Below are positions 9,185 to 17,800 of a stretch of 64,000 bases of DNA, in pieces. Numbering within the stretch: position 1 is the stretch's first letter; every line of letters starts with the position of its first letter. The position numbers and the translations under genes were made by a program. A model generated the notes under the pieces. That model saw only the letters and a program-made list of their open reading frames with translations. It was not told the DNA's origin and searched no databases. This stretch comes from UBA6168 sp965222975 (lineage in GTDB: Bacteria > Bacteroidota > Bacteroidia > Chitinophagales > Saprospiraceae). Where the stretch lies: contig CBDCVJ010000038.1 in NCBI GenBank assembly GCA_965222975.1, forward strand, positions 186,001 to 250,000, in the 5' to 3' direction.

Positions 9185-9253
9185 GCGTTAAACTTTGCAT
9201 GAGCGGCCATTCCCCAAAAAGGGAGGCACATCGTCCATGCACGACCGTTATAG
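9185..9253 (+). repeat. attC-like imperfect palindrome 2
   Basis: Begins GCGTTAAACTTTGCATG and ends CCATGCACGACCGTTATA, with GCATG/CATGC and TTCCC/GGGAG pairings inside. The right end (GACCGTTATAG) resembles that of the previous site (GGCCGTTATAA). It lies about 45 bp before the start of the small ORF at 9298, the usual position of an attC relative to the next cassette gene. The pairing is weaker than in site 1. Confidence 0.3.
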
Positions 9254-9297
9254 ACAATATAAATTCTAATCAGTGAAATCAAAAAAAACTAATTAAG

Positions 9298-9438
9298 ATG
9301 ATTCCAATGATAGTACACAATCAAACAACGAGTTTTAAATTTTCTGAAAATGACCCAAACAACAATGGTTGTGGGTGGCTAAGTATAATAATAATATTAA
9401 TAATCATTGCAGTAATTCTAATTATTTGGATATGGTGA
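9298..9438 (+). CDS. Small single-helix membrane ORF (46 aa), unrecognised
   Basis: ATG at 9298, stop at 9436-9438. The first half is polar (HNQTTSFKFSENDPNNNGCG) and the second is one continuous membrane segment of Ile, Leu and Val ending WIW. Its stop overlaps the ATG at 9432 of the next gene, so the two are probably translationally coupled. The purine stretch just upstream (AAAAAAAACTAATTAAG) is not a clear ribosome binding site, which is normal for Bacteroidota. Small membrane peptides upstream of larger membrane proteins occur in toxin and defence modules, but no such family is recognised here. Confidence 0.4.
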   Translation: MIPMIVHNQTTSFKFSENDPNNNGCGWLSIIIILIIIAVILIIWIW

Positions 9439-10085
9439 AGAAGGTTTATAATAGAATTAAATCATTTATTACCAGGATTATAATACGAGAATACCGTCGA
9501 GCTTTGTTCTTAGCTACAAGATTTCATTTTGAAATAATCTCATTGATTCTTCTTGTTATAATAATTGCAAGCCTATATTTAATTATAGAAAAAGGCTATT
9601 TAACTAATGAGTTTGCAGAGAAAAATAAAGATTTAGTTGATTTACTGGATAAACTACTAAAATTAATAATACTTATTTTTGCTGGAATTATATCTTATTT
9701 GAGATTTTTTAAAGGAAGAATATTCAACTCAAGACTGATTATTGAAATAACTGAAAAAATATCTGAATATAGCAAAGAAGACAACATACTTGTAGGAGAT
9801 ATTAAATTGATTAACCCTGGAAGCTTTCCTATCAGTGGCATTAAGATTTCGTATGCAATTTTCAATCTAAACAATGAATACATAAAAAAACCAACAGATT
9901 TAATTTCTTCTAAACTAAAGCCATATGAAGAATTCGTTATTGAATCTTCTGAAGTAGCTCAATTTCAATTTTATGAAATACTAAAAAAAGAAACAAAATT
10001 TTATAGATTTGAATTTGAATTTAGAGCTAAGAATAACACTTGGAAAAGAGAATTGATTGTTGAAAATAAAGAGAAGAAAGTATAA
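9432..10085 (+). CDS. Membrane protein with two N-terminal helices and a soluble C-terminal domain, unrecognised
   Basis: The ATG at 9432 (MVKKVYNRIKSF) is preferred over the in-frame ATG at 9369, because it overlaps the stop of the upstream small ORF and avoids an Asn-rich low-complexity leader. The product is 217 residues. It has a basic N-terminus, membrane helix 1 at about 34-57 (SLILLVIIIASLYLII), a charged linker, helix 2 at about 76-93 (LKLIILIFAGIISYL), then about 120 residues that alternate polar and hydrophobic (ILVGDIKLINPGSFPISGIK), suggesting a beta-rich domain on the cytoplasmic side. The codons are much more AT-rich than in the flanking core genes, which fits recent acquisition. 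Function unknown. Confidence 0.65.
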   Translation: MVKKVYNRIKSFITRIIIREYRRALFLATRFHFEIISLILLVIIIASLYLIIEKGYLTNEFAEKNKDLVDLLDKLLKLIILIFAGIISYLRFFKGRIFNSRLIIEITEKISEYSKEDNILVGDIKLINPGSFPISGIKISYAIFNLNNEYIKKPTDLISSKLKPYEEFVIESSEVAQFQFYEILKKETKFYRFEFEFRAKNNTWKRELIVENKEKKV

Positions 10086-10310
10086 TGCCCATAACACGAT
10101 ATACTTATCCATGTTACCCATTCGATCAGCACGTTAGTTAAGTTTTAAAATTTAAACCCGCTCATATATATGCTCTAACAACAGTAACTAACATAAGCTG
10201 GCGACGGCACCTAACACTCCATTTTCACATGAGAACTTTAATAGTAATTGGGGAGCTAATTTTGCTAAATAGTTGTTATATGGTAAACCGATTTATTTAT
10301 CTCATCACAA
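10086..10310 (+). other. Inter-ORF spacer with attC-like ends
   Basis: Right after the upstream stop comes GCCCATAACACG, later GCTCTAACAAC (10172-10182), and before the next gene AGTTGTTATATGG (10271-10283). TAACAAC and GTTGTTA are complementary, and an inner CTCC/GGGGAG pairing exists. The TAACA-to-TGTTATA plan resembles the sites at 9043-9253 and would place each accessory gene in a cassette-like unit. No promoter was recognised. Confidence 0.3.
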
Positions 10311-12041
10311 ATGGCTGTTGAAACTATGATTCAAGTCCCATTCTCATATAAAAGAATATTCACAGAAAATAAACATGGCACTCGACAAGATGTACTGAAA
10401 CGAATCCCATCCAGGATAATAATAATTGTTTTAAGTTACATCAACCATCACTTATATTTAGGGAAAACAGATATAGAAATATATAATTTCATTTCAAGAA
10501 ATTGGGAAGAGGAAGTAAAAAACGGATTTTTAGCATTGGCTAAAATTACTGCTAAAAAGTATGATTCAAAGTTAATAATATTCACAAAATGGATAACAAC
10601 CGAATACATCAAACAAGAACTTTTACATTATAGGGATTTTGACTATGGCCAACCTGATACAACGCCAAATGATGAGTTGTTAATTTTCCTTTCCTATCTA
10701 ATGTTTATTGATGAGGTTATAGACGAGCAAGAATTTAAGTTTAAAGATTCCTATGAAAATGTTTCTCAAGAGACATGGTTTGAGACGGTTACTTGGCCTC
10801 TACTAATTCCCCAGCTTGAATTCAGAATCAAACAGCATCCCATTTTAGAAGCTATGAAGGGGAATCTATTATTGACTGAACTTGGAGAATTGTTCAGCTA
10901 TGAACATTATTTAGAAAAATTCCTTTCCAAATACCAATTTCCATCATCCTGGGAATTCATATCATCCTTCATAAATATCATAAAAGAGTCTATCAAAAAC
11001 ACAGACGAAAAAAACTTACCAATGATTAAAATCCCAAAAGATTCACCGTATAGAACTTTGGTAGAATCAAAATGCATCAACTATAAAGAATATCAAAATG
11101 ACAAAAGAAGTCAGGTAAGATTTATTGGACTGAAGCCTAAACCACTTTTCAAATTTGACGACGAACATTACCTAGTATTGAGTTGGGATTTTATCCATAG
11201 CCAAATAAACCTTGGAGTTCTATTTGATTTTTATAATAATTCAGGGGTAAAGGAAAAATATAAAGGTTTTGTAGATTTCAAATCTTTTGTATCAAAAGAA
11301 ATATCTGAAAGAAAGCTTTTTAGGTCTATCATTTCAAACATTTATGACAAAAAGCATGATATAGTATTTTTTGATGAGGATGGTTCCTATCCAGATGCAT
11401 ATGTAAGGCAAGGTAATGTTCTTTATCTTTTTGAATTCAAAGATGTTTTGTTTCCAGCAAATACAATTGAAGAGCCATCATTTGAGATTATAAAAAAGGT
11501 AATTGATAATAAATTTATTCAAAACAAAAAAGGAAAACCTAAAGGCATAACTCAACTAAGTAATTATTTGAAGAATTTGTCAAAAAATGATTTTCCATTT
11601 GATAAGTTTGCAGAAAAAAAACTAAAGAAAAGAAATCTAACTATTTGCCCAATAATCGTATTTGACCATTTACAATTTACACTGCCAGGTCTAAACAACT
11701 ATCTAAATCGAAAATTCGAGGAATCTGGATTGCCAAGTGGATTCAAAAATATACTTCCGGTTACTTTAATTTCGTTAGATTATTTATTTCGAAATTCTGT
11801 GAGATATAGAAAATATAAGTTGGTGGATGGATTAAAGCAATATCACAATAAACTGAAAAAACTGAGAAAAAATTTAGAAAAACGTCCCGATCCAACCAAA
11901 TTAACTAAAGCATATGCTTCAATAGAATTCACTCCTTTCAAAATTGCAAACATTCAGCTCAAAGACAAAGAAGAGTTCAATGAACGAATATGGCTATTCA
12001 TGGACAAAACCAATGTTCCAAGAGAGAAAAAACCAGGTTGA
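10311..12041 (+). CDS. Large accessory protein with a PD-(D/E)XK nuclease signature
   Basis: A 576-residue AT-rich gene of no family I recognise by name. Residues 1-320 are helical and carry no motif I can name. Residues about 330-420 carry a nuclease-like signature: SERKLF, then SYPDAYV (Pro361-Asp362), a hydrophobic strand ending FEFK (Glu375-x-Lys377), then TQLSNY (Gln415 and Tyr419), as in the QxxxY motif of RecB-like PD-(D/E)XK enzymes. No signal peptide or membrane helix is visible. Together with the flanking small membrane genes and the adjacent tRNA, this suggests a mobile or defence-type gene; that role is inference. A terminator follows at 12194-12230. The ATG at 10311 is the first in frame. 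Confidence 0.65.
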   Translation: MAVETMIQVPFSYKRIFTENKHGTRQDVLKRIPSRIIIIVLSYINHHLYLGKTDIEIYNFISRNWEEEVKNGFLALAKITAKKYDSKLIIFTKWITTEYIKQELLHYRDFDYGQPDTTPNDELLIFLSYLMFIDEVIDEQEFKFKDSYENVSQETWFETVTWPLLIPQLEFRIKQHPILEAMKGNLLLTELGELFSYEHYLEKFLSKYQFPSSWEFISSFINIIKESIKNTDEKNLPMIKIPKDSPYRTLVESKCINYKEYQNDKRSQVRFIGLKPKPLFKFDDEHYLVLSWDFIHSQINLGVLFDFYNNSGVKEKYKGFVDFKSFVSKEISERKLFRSIISNIYDKKHDIVFFDEDGSYPDAYVRQGNVLYLFEFKDVLFPANTIEEPSFEIIKKVIDNKFIQNKKGKPKGITQLSNYLKNLSKNDFPFDKFAEKKLKKRNLTICPIIVFDHLQFTLPGLNNYLNRKFEESGLPSGFKNILPVTLISLDYLFRNSVRYRKYKLVDGLKQYHNKLKKLRKNLEKRPDPTKLTKAYASIEFTPFKIANIQLKDKEEFNERIWLFMDKTNVPREKKPG

Positions 12042-12193
12042 ATCCCCTACCCTATCACTTCTTCTGAAAAGCTCAACTACATATCCATATCTAAGATTGA
12101 ATTATTGCTCGATCATTACGCTTTCATTACTCTTTCTTTGCGAAATCATTACTCTATCATTATGGGATCGTGGATTTATCCCAAAATTATCGT

Positions 12194-12230
12194 GAGAATC
12201 TATAAATAAAAGGAAGATTCTCCTTTTTTA
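12194..12230 (+). terminator. Rho-independent terminator
   Basis: GAGAATC (12194-12200) pairs with GATTCTC (12216-12222), followed by CTTTTTTTA. It closes the accessory gene at 10311-12041. The 150 bp between that stop and the hairpin show nothing recognisable. Confidence 0.65.
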
Positions 12231-12333
12231 AAGAATTCTTCCATTAGGCTTATTCCTCACAAATCGACTCCAACCTACAAGTATTACACCTTTTGCTTCC
12301 GCCCCGATTGTCACCCATAGTGTCACCCAAAAC

Positions 12334-12370
12334 AAAAAAAGCCTTACAAATCATTGACTCATAAGGCTTT
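12334..12370 (-). terminator. Terminator of the tRNA-Arg gene
   Basis: On the minus strand AAGCCTTA pairs with TAAGGCTT and is followed by seven T residues. It lies 15 bp beyond the tRNA 3' end. The arrangement parallels that at 8616-8679. Confidence 0.65.
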
Positions 12371-12423
12371 ATGCTTATAACTTGTGATCCCGACAGGATT
12401 CGAACCTGTGACCGTCTGCTTAG

Positions 12424-13052
12424 CTTACCCTCTACGGCTTTCACCGCTCCCGATGTTGAATCGGAATTTGTGGTCTGGACTATATCTTCACCATTGCAGG
12501 TGCAGCGCGTGTAGTCTCTACGGAACCTCCCTATAATCATTGGCAAAATGGATATTTTGCTTTTGATTGTTCTTTGGCGTTCTTACCCTAAAGCTGACCG
12601 ATCTGTTGAAATCATTAGGATCAAAATAATAGCAAGTTCTATTATCAATGCAGTAAATACAATAAATATCGACATTGCTTTTATCCACTTGATTTGTTTG
12701 AACGCCCTTTGCAGTAGAATATGAACTTCGAAATGCAATCATAAATCCACCCTTAGAATCAATAGTTCTGCATTTCACTTGCACTCTTTTGAAATGCCCA
12801 TTTTTATAGATGACTAAATCAAAAGGTGAATGTTCAGACATCGGCAAACAAACCAAATATCCTTTTTCACAGAGATCAGCTGAAGCCTTCAGTACACCTA
12901 AATCCCCTTTTGTTTTTGTGTGATGATTTCTCATTCACAAATGTAATAAAGGAAGATAGAAAGTTTCCTCGGTATTGCCATTTTACAGGTTTCACCGATA
13001 TAGCGCTGTCCACTCATGATGTTTTGTTTCCACCATGAGGCTCCTAAATTTG
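12424..13052 (-). ncRNA. Group I self-splicing intron
   Basis: The minus strand shows the group I core just before the 3' exon. The P7 partner AGACTAC (12511-12517) pairs through GACTA with TAGTC in the hallmark segment AAGATATAGTCC (12477-12488). The 5' part contains GGTGAAACC and AATGGCAATACCGAGG (12968-12990), consistent with the P3-P6 region. The intron ends GGTAAG, supplying the terminal G, and the upstream exon ends in U. An open frame for a homing endonuclease (12518-12934) lies between the 5' part and P7, with its stop codon touching P7. I could not assign the P1 guide pairing with confidence. Confidence 0.85.
12518..12934 (-). CDS. Intron-encoded PD-(D/E)XK homing endonuclease (I-Ssp6803I type)
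   Basis: A 138-residue protein within the intron. It matches the group I intron endonuclease family whose known member, I-Ssp6803I of Synechocystis, sits in a tRNA-fMet intron. It has KGDLGVLKASADLCEKGY at residues 9-26, SPFDLVI with metal-binding Asp39, and KRVQVK with Gln52-x-Lys54, the family's Q-x-K variant of the nuclease motif. Such enzymes cut intronless alleles and drive intron homing. In relatives I recall a Glu directly after the Gly at position 13; here it is Val14, so catalysis may be lost. The C-terminus (CYYFDPNDFNRSVSFRV) would contact DNA. The gene is AT-rich like the neighbouring accessory genes. Confidence 0.85.
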   Translation of the reverse strand: MRNHHTKTKGDLGVLKASADLCEKGYLVCLPMSEHSPFDLVIYKNGHFKRVQVKCRTIDSKGGFMIAFRSSYSTAKGVQTNQVDKSNVDIYCIYCIDNRTCYYFDPNDFNRSVSFRVRTPKNNQKQNIHFANDYREVP

Positions 13053-13142
13053 AAGGCAGATGCTCTATCCAGCTGAGCTACGGGACCAATATTTAAAAGA
13101 ACTTAAAATGTGCTGCAAATGTAGCCTTTTTTTGAAATTACA

Positions 13143-13357
13143 GTAGTGATCAGTGATTAGTTGGGTTAAGCCGAGATTCAAAGCAGTTTGGCGAAAAAGT
13201 ATCAATTCCTTTACTTAGCCTTGTGCTTCAAATCTCAAATATTTTCCTAACCGATACCTACAATTAATTGTTCCCAAAAACTACCTTTTTCCTAACTTCG
13301 GCATTTATCAAAAAAACAAGCTGTCTCAACAACTAATCACTAATCACTGATCACTAC
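13143..13357. repeat. Word-type inverted repeat flanking the ung promoter region
   Basis: GTAGTGATCAGTGATTAGTTG (arm 13143-13163) is the reverse complement of 13330-13357, apart from an extra AATCACT word in the right arm. The arms enclose about 165 bp with no gene and end right before the ung start codon. The same GTGATTA word builds the inverted repeat at 22548-22720. Confidence 0.6.
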
Positions 13358-13360
13358 ACA

Positions 13361-14032
13361 ATGGCCATACAAATTGAAGAAAGCTGGAAAGCACTGTTGC
13401 AGAAGGAATTCGAACAGCCTTATTTTAAAAACATCACCACCTTCATCCGAAAAGAAATGACGGCTGGGAAAACCATCTATCCACCCGGTCCTCTTATTTT
13501 CAATGCGTTCAATACAACCCCCGTCGAAAAAGTAAAAGTGGTCGTCCTTGGGCAAGACCCCTATATTAAACCGAGGGAGGCAATGGGTCTTTCTTTCTCA
13601 GTTCCAAAAGGTGTAAGGGTGCCCCCTTCCCTCCAAAATATTTATAAAGAATTGCACACTGACCTCGGCTGTCCTATCCCAAACCACGGCGACCTGACCA
13701 AATGGGCGGAGCAGGGCGTTTTTCTCTTAAATGCCTCATTGACAGTAGAAAGGGGCAAATCCAACTCGCATGCAAAATGTGGCTGGCATACTTTCACCGA
13801 TGCTGTGATCCAAAATTTGTCCAGTGAAAAAGAAGGCCTGGTCTTTATGCTCTGGGGCAATTTTGCCAAAAAGAAAGCAGCCCTGATAGACCCATTTAAA
13901 CACCTTGTCCTCGAAGCTGCGCATCCTTCCCCACTTGCCGGAGGAGCCTTCTTCGGCAGTAAACATTTCTCAAAAGCAAATGAATACCTCGCCACCCAAG
14001 GCAAGGATACGATTGACTGGTGTCTTTCTTAA
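13361..14032 (+). CDS. ung: Uracil-DNA glycosylase, family 1
   Basis: Removes uracil from DNA to start base excision repair. Its 223 residues match the family length. The catalytic loop GQDPY carries Asp66, and the second loop HPSPLAGG with catalytic His is followed by FFGSKHFSKAN. FMLWGNFAKKKAALI and LLNASLTVERGKSNSH are also canonical. The positions after GQDPY read IKPREAMG instead of the common HGPxQAHG, so both histidines of that stretch are replaced; actinobacterial enzymes vary there too, so activity is still expected. It converges on lolD, with a shared hairpin terminator at 14037-14080. Confidence 0.95.
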   Translation: MAIQIEESWKALLQKEFEQPYFKNITTFIRKEMTAGKTIYPPGPLIFNAFNTTPVEKVKVVVLGQDPYIKPREAMGLSFSVPKGVRVPPSLQNIYKELHTDLGCPIPNHGDLTKWAEQGVFLLNASLTVERGKSNSHAKCGWHTFTDAVIQNLSSEKEGLVFMLWGNFAKKKAALIDPFKHLVLEAAHPSPLAGGAFFGSKHFSKANEYLATQGKDTIDWCLS

Positions 14033-14036
14033 TGGC

Positions 14037-14080
14037 GAGAGGTGAATGGTGAATAATGGCGTATTTACCATTCACCTCTC
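14037..14080. terminator. Bidirectional hairpin between ung and lolD
   Basis: GAGAGGTGAATGGT (14037-14050) pairs perfectly with ACCATTCACCTCTC (14067-14080), starting 5 bp after the ung stop and 12 bp before the lolD stop. A further ACCATTCAC word follows. Confidence 0.6.
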
Positions 14081-14091
14081 ACCATTCACTA

Positions 14092-14742
14092 TTAAACCAA
14101 TTTTCCATCATGCATTACAATGGTTCGGTCACTCATATTGGCCAGCTCTTGGTTGTGGGTAACAATGAGGAAGGTTTGGTTGAAATCTTTTCTGAGCTTA
14201 AATAACAGATCGTGGAGTTCTTTGGAAGAAGCGGAATCAAGATTGCCGGAAGGTTCATCGGCGAAGACTACGGCAGGTTGGTTCATTAAGGATCGGGCTA
14301 CTGCAACCCTTTGCTGTTCGCCACCTGAAAGTTCGGAAGGTTTATGAGTAAGGCGCTCTGAAAGGCCAAGATAGTCCAATAGCTCTTTAGCCCGTTTAAT
14401 GGCAGCTGCTTCTCCTATCCCTTTTATATATGCTGGAATGCAAACATTTTCAAGAGCGGTAAATTCAGGAAGCAGATGATGGAATTGAAATATGAACCCA
14501 ATGCGCTCGTTGCGGAATTTGGACAAATCTTTCATGTCAAGGGAAAAAACATCCGTACCGTCAAAAATAACTGATCCTTGATCTGCTTGATCCAAGGTTC
14601 CCATAATGTGAAGTAGGGTACTTTTGCCTGCACCAGATTTGCCAACAATGCTGACGATCTCCCCCTGTTGAATAGAAACATCAACGCCTTTGAGCACGTG
14701 CAGTTCGCCGTAAGATTTGTGGATATTCTTCGCTTCGATCAT
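14092..14742 (-). CDS. lolD: ABC transporter ATP-binding protein, LolD-like
   Basis: ATPase subunit of a MacB/LolCDE-type transporter, probably for release of lipoproteins from the inner membrane. All nucleotide-binding motifs are present: Walker A GKSGAGKST (34-42), Q-loop FIFQFHHLLPEFTALENV, signature LSGGEQQR (138-145), Walker B VVFADEPSGNLD and H-loop IVTHNQEL. The Q-loop and LPEFTALENV wording is typical of LolD. No permease gene is adjacent, which is common in Bacteroidota. At 216 residues it is full length. Confidence 0.9.
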   Translation of the reverse strand: MIEAKNIHKSYGELHVLKGVDVSIQQGEIVSIVGKSGAGKSTLLHIMGTLDQADQGSVIFDGTDVFSLDMKDLSKFRNERIGFIFQFHHLLPEFTALENVCIPAYIKGIGEAAAIKRAKELLDYLGLSERLTHKPSELSGGEQQRVAVARSLMNQPAVVFADEPSGNLDSASSKELHDLLFKLRKDFNQTFLIVTHNQELANMSDRTIVMHDGKLV

Positions 14743-14832
14743 AGAAGCGGCAAAGGTAGCTTAAATGGTTTGATGGTTTGAATGGCTTAAATGGTTTTTT
14801 CCCATTCATGCAAATTAAACCATATTAGTCAT

Positions 14833-17800
14833 TTATTTCACCACCAATCTTTCCGTTACCACGCCACTATCTATCTGGAAATGAATTAGATAGACACCAG
14901 AAATCCAGTCAGATGTATTGAAATTAAGTAAATGTTCTCCGACGGCATAAGAGCCATTTTTCGAAGCAAAAACAACTTGTTGGCCAATCACATCGAAGAT
15001 TTTCACTTGCATGTTTTGTATTTCTCCTAAATTAAACTGTACATAAAAATGTCCGTCAGTGGGATTGGGGAAAATATGCAGGTCAATTAACTCTGCAAGA
15101 TTTTCGGAAGTATTGGTAACAGGTGAGACAAAGGTGGTCACTATACTATCGCAGCCGTTCAGGGCAAGTAGGTTTTCAAGAAATACAGTGTCTGTAAAGA
15201 TTTGAACACCATTAAAAAAGTCACCATGGGGAACATTTTCAAAAAGTGTATCGGCAAAAACAGGTTCGACTTCGAGGTATAATGTCACCGTACTGTCGCA
15301 GCCTTCCAGTGAGCTAAAAGCAGTTTCGTATGTACCTGGTTCAGTCAATGCTTCTCCATTGAAATCAAATATCTCGCCTTCACAAATAGCATCGGAAAAA
15401 TCGGACCCGAGGCTGTCCTTAACTGTCAAATCAAGGGTGATGGTAGAATCACAGCCGTGGATAGTAGTAAGCGTTGCTGTGTAAACACCTGTCTCGAAAT
15501 AGGTATTGCCATTGAACTCAGCAGAATCGCCAAGGCAAATAATGGCCGCACGCTCCATATTATAAACAGGCCAAAAATCAAGCGTCAAGACAACAGTACT
15601 ATCACAGCCTTCGCTCGAAGTAGTGGTCCATTCATAATGCCCTTGTTCGGTCAAAATTTCCCCGCCTAATTCGTAACTATCTCCATGACAGATATTTATA
15701 AAAATATCTTCATTTAAAATATCCGTCACTTCCAATGTCAGCACAACCATACTATCACAACCTTGGACAGAGGTGAAGACCTTTTCATATTGGCCAGAAA
15801 CGGTCAGGGTCTGGTTGCCAAACAGATATTCACCACCTTCACAGATTTCTGCTCCTATTTCGACAGGTTCATTTTCAAAAAAGGAAAGTTCGAGCGTAAC
15901 CAAACTGTCACAGCCATTTTTTGAAACAAAATTTGCTTCGTACATACCTCCCTCCGTCAGCTCCTGACCATTAAAGTCGTAACTGCTGCCTTCACAAATA
16001 GATGCAGCTATGCTTGGAGCGTAGTTTGGAAAAACCTCTAACACTAAAACCACAAGGCTATCACAGCCCCCAAAGGAAGTCAGTACTGTTTCATAAACCC
16101 CTGATGATGTGAGGGTTTGACCATAAAAATCATAACTGTCACCCTCGCAGACGGCCGCCGTTGTACTTGTTTCAAATCCTTCTGTCACCGTTAATTGCAA
16201 TTCAACAAGGCTGTCGCAGCCATTGACGGATTGAAGCAAGTGTTGGTAGGTTCCTTCCTCCGTTAGCATCTCACCATAGAAGTTATAATTGCTTCCTGCA
16301 CAAATCTGCGCCGACATTTCCGTAAAAGCATTTTCAAGCAACGAAAAGGTCAATACGACTGTACTGTCACAACCATTTTCCGAAGTTAAATCAGATTGGT
16401 AAGTGCCCGCCTGTGTAAGGTTATTGCCATCGAAAAAATAACCATCTCCCTCACAAACATTGGCACTTACCACTGTTTCCAAATTTGGTAAAGCCTGTAG
16501 GTTGTAAAAAATCAAACTATCGTAAAGCGGCAAACTGATAGTCTCGACTATCATGGTATCCGCCGTTATTTCTATGCCATTGAACGTTTCCCCAGAACAG
16601 ATTTCGGCACTTTGCAACTCAAACACTTTTGGTTTTTCGATAGTATGAAATGTTGTGTTCGTCGTAACGGGTGGATTGGAATCGAAATAAATGTCAGCGT
16701 CGTTTTCAATCACTTCGCCAGGCAGCACATCTTCTTTGGGGGAAACGATGAACTGCACAAACCCCTGAGAACCAATAAAATTGGATGTACTATCAGGTAA
16801 ATTGATATTGGGAAATGAGAATTTCAAAATGCCCGTTCCGAAAATTTCATATTCATAAAAATGGCTGGCCGCTCCGGGGCGCAAAGTGGTCAGGTCAAGT
16901 TTTTTGTCAAGCGTGTCGAGCAGGATTACGTTAATAGCAGTGTCGTTGCCGGTATTCTGAAACCGGACGAGGTATTCGATCTGGTTTTCTTTTTTTACAA
17001 AATGCTCTTGTGAATGGCCAAGCGGAAAGCCCTGCTTGTCATTCGGGTCGAAAGGTGCTTGGTTTTGGGTACAGTCGGTGTCAAGGTACAGATCTGAGTC
17101 GGCGAGGAAGCGTTGGTTGACAAAGCCCCTGCTAAACGTTCCGGTCATATTATCACCACAGCCTTCTATCCACGCTACTGGCACAGTGGCTGAAGGATGA
17201 AACCGCTCCTGCTCCACTTCAAGCCGCCATGTCGAACCATTTGCAGGTAGGGTAACAACCATAGATTCACCAGGTGCCAAAGCCAGTATTTCGCCTGGCC
17301 GATACATCACTGCATCTTCTATCACCAAATAGCTAAGCGGATTAGTCACCGCAGCCGAACCAACATTGGTAATGGTAAAACGAGTGGAGTCAGAACAACT
17401 TGCCCGCACCTCCAAGCTCGCACCAGACCACAAAGGATTGGCAGGCATACAAGCATCATCAGGAAAAATATGTGCCTCTGTACAGTGTGTTTCGGCTATT
17501 TCCACATCGCAGTCTAAAAAGGCTTTGAACCAAAATTCGCCGCATTCGTCGGGGTCAAGGTTGCCTATTTCAAAAGAATAGATCTGACCGCTGACATGCG
17601 TGTAATTGGCGGGGGAAAAAACAAAAGACAGATCGGGGTCAAGGGTAATTTCTACGTAAGCATCAGTTGCTGCAGCCGTGCCTTCGTTGCAGTATTTCAC
17701 AAAAAAGAAATTGTTGTCGGCGCAGCGGCGGAGGATGTTGTTGGAGATGTCAACAGTGAGGACAGGACAGGGCGTTTTTTCAAAAACGGAGAAATTTATT

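Larger units (their letters stand above)
12385..13087 (-). tRNA. tRNA-Arg(UCU) interrupted by a group I intron
   Basis: The 5' exon is 13053-13087 (35 nt: acceptor strand GGTCCCG, D arm GCTC/GAGC, anticodon stem TCTGC and loop bases CTT). The 3' exon is 12385-12423 (39 nt: loop bases CTAA, stem GCAGA, variable loop, T arm ACAGG-TTCGAAT-CCTGT, acceptor strand CGGGATC and discriminator A). Joined, they give a complete 74-nt cloverleaf whose anticodon loop is CTTCTAA, hence anticodon UCU, decoding AGA/AGG. CCA is not encoded. The 629-nt insert lies between anticodon positions 34 and 35, where group I introns are known in cyanobacterial tRNA-Leu. One C is shared at the junctions; the cut after U with an intron ending in G was chosen because group I introns require both. 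Confidence 0.88.

Noticed and set aside
13361..14032. Inactive uracil-DNA glycosylase because of the changed residues after GQDPY
   Set aside because: Catalytic Asp and the HPSPL His are present and other active Ung proteins vary at the same positions.
15120..16620. Regularly spaced repeats that could suggest a CRISPR array
   Set aside because: They are protein-level repeats (GCDS modules, about 135 bp) in the open frame of the giant adhesin; DNA units are diverged and there are no unique spacers.
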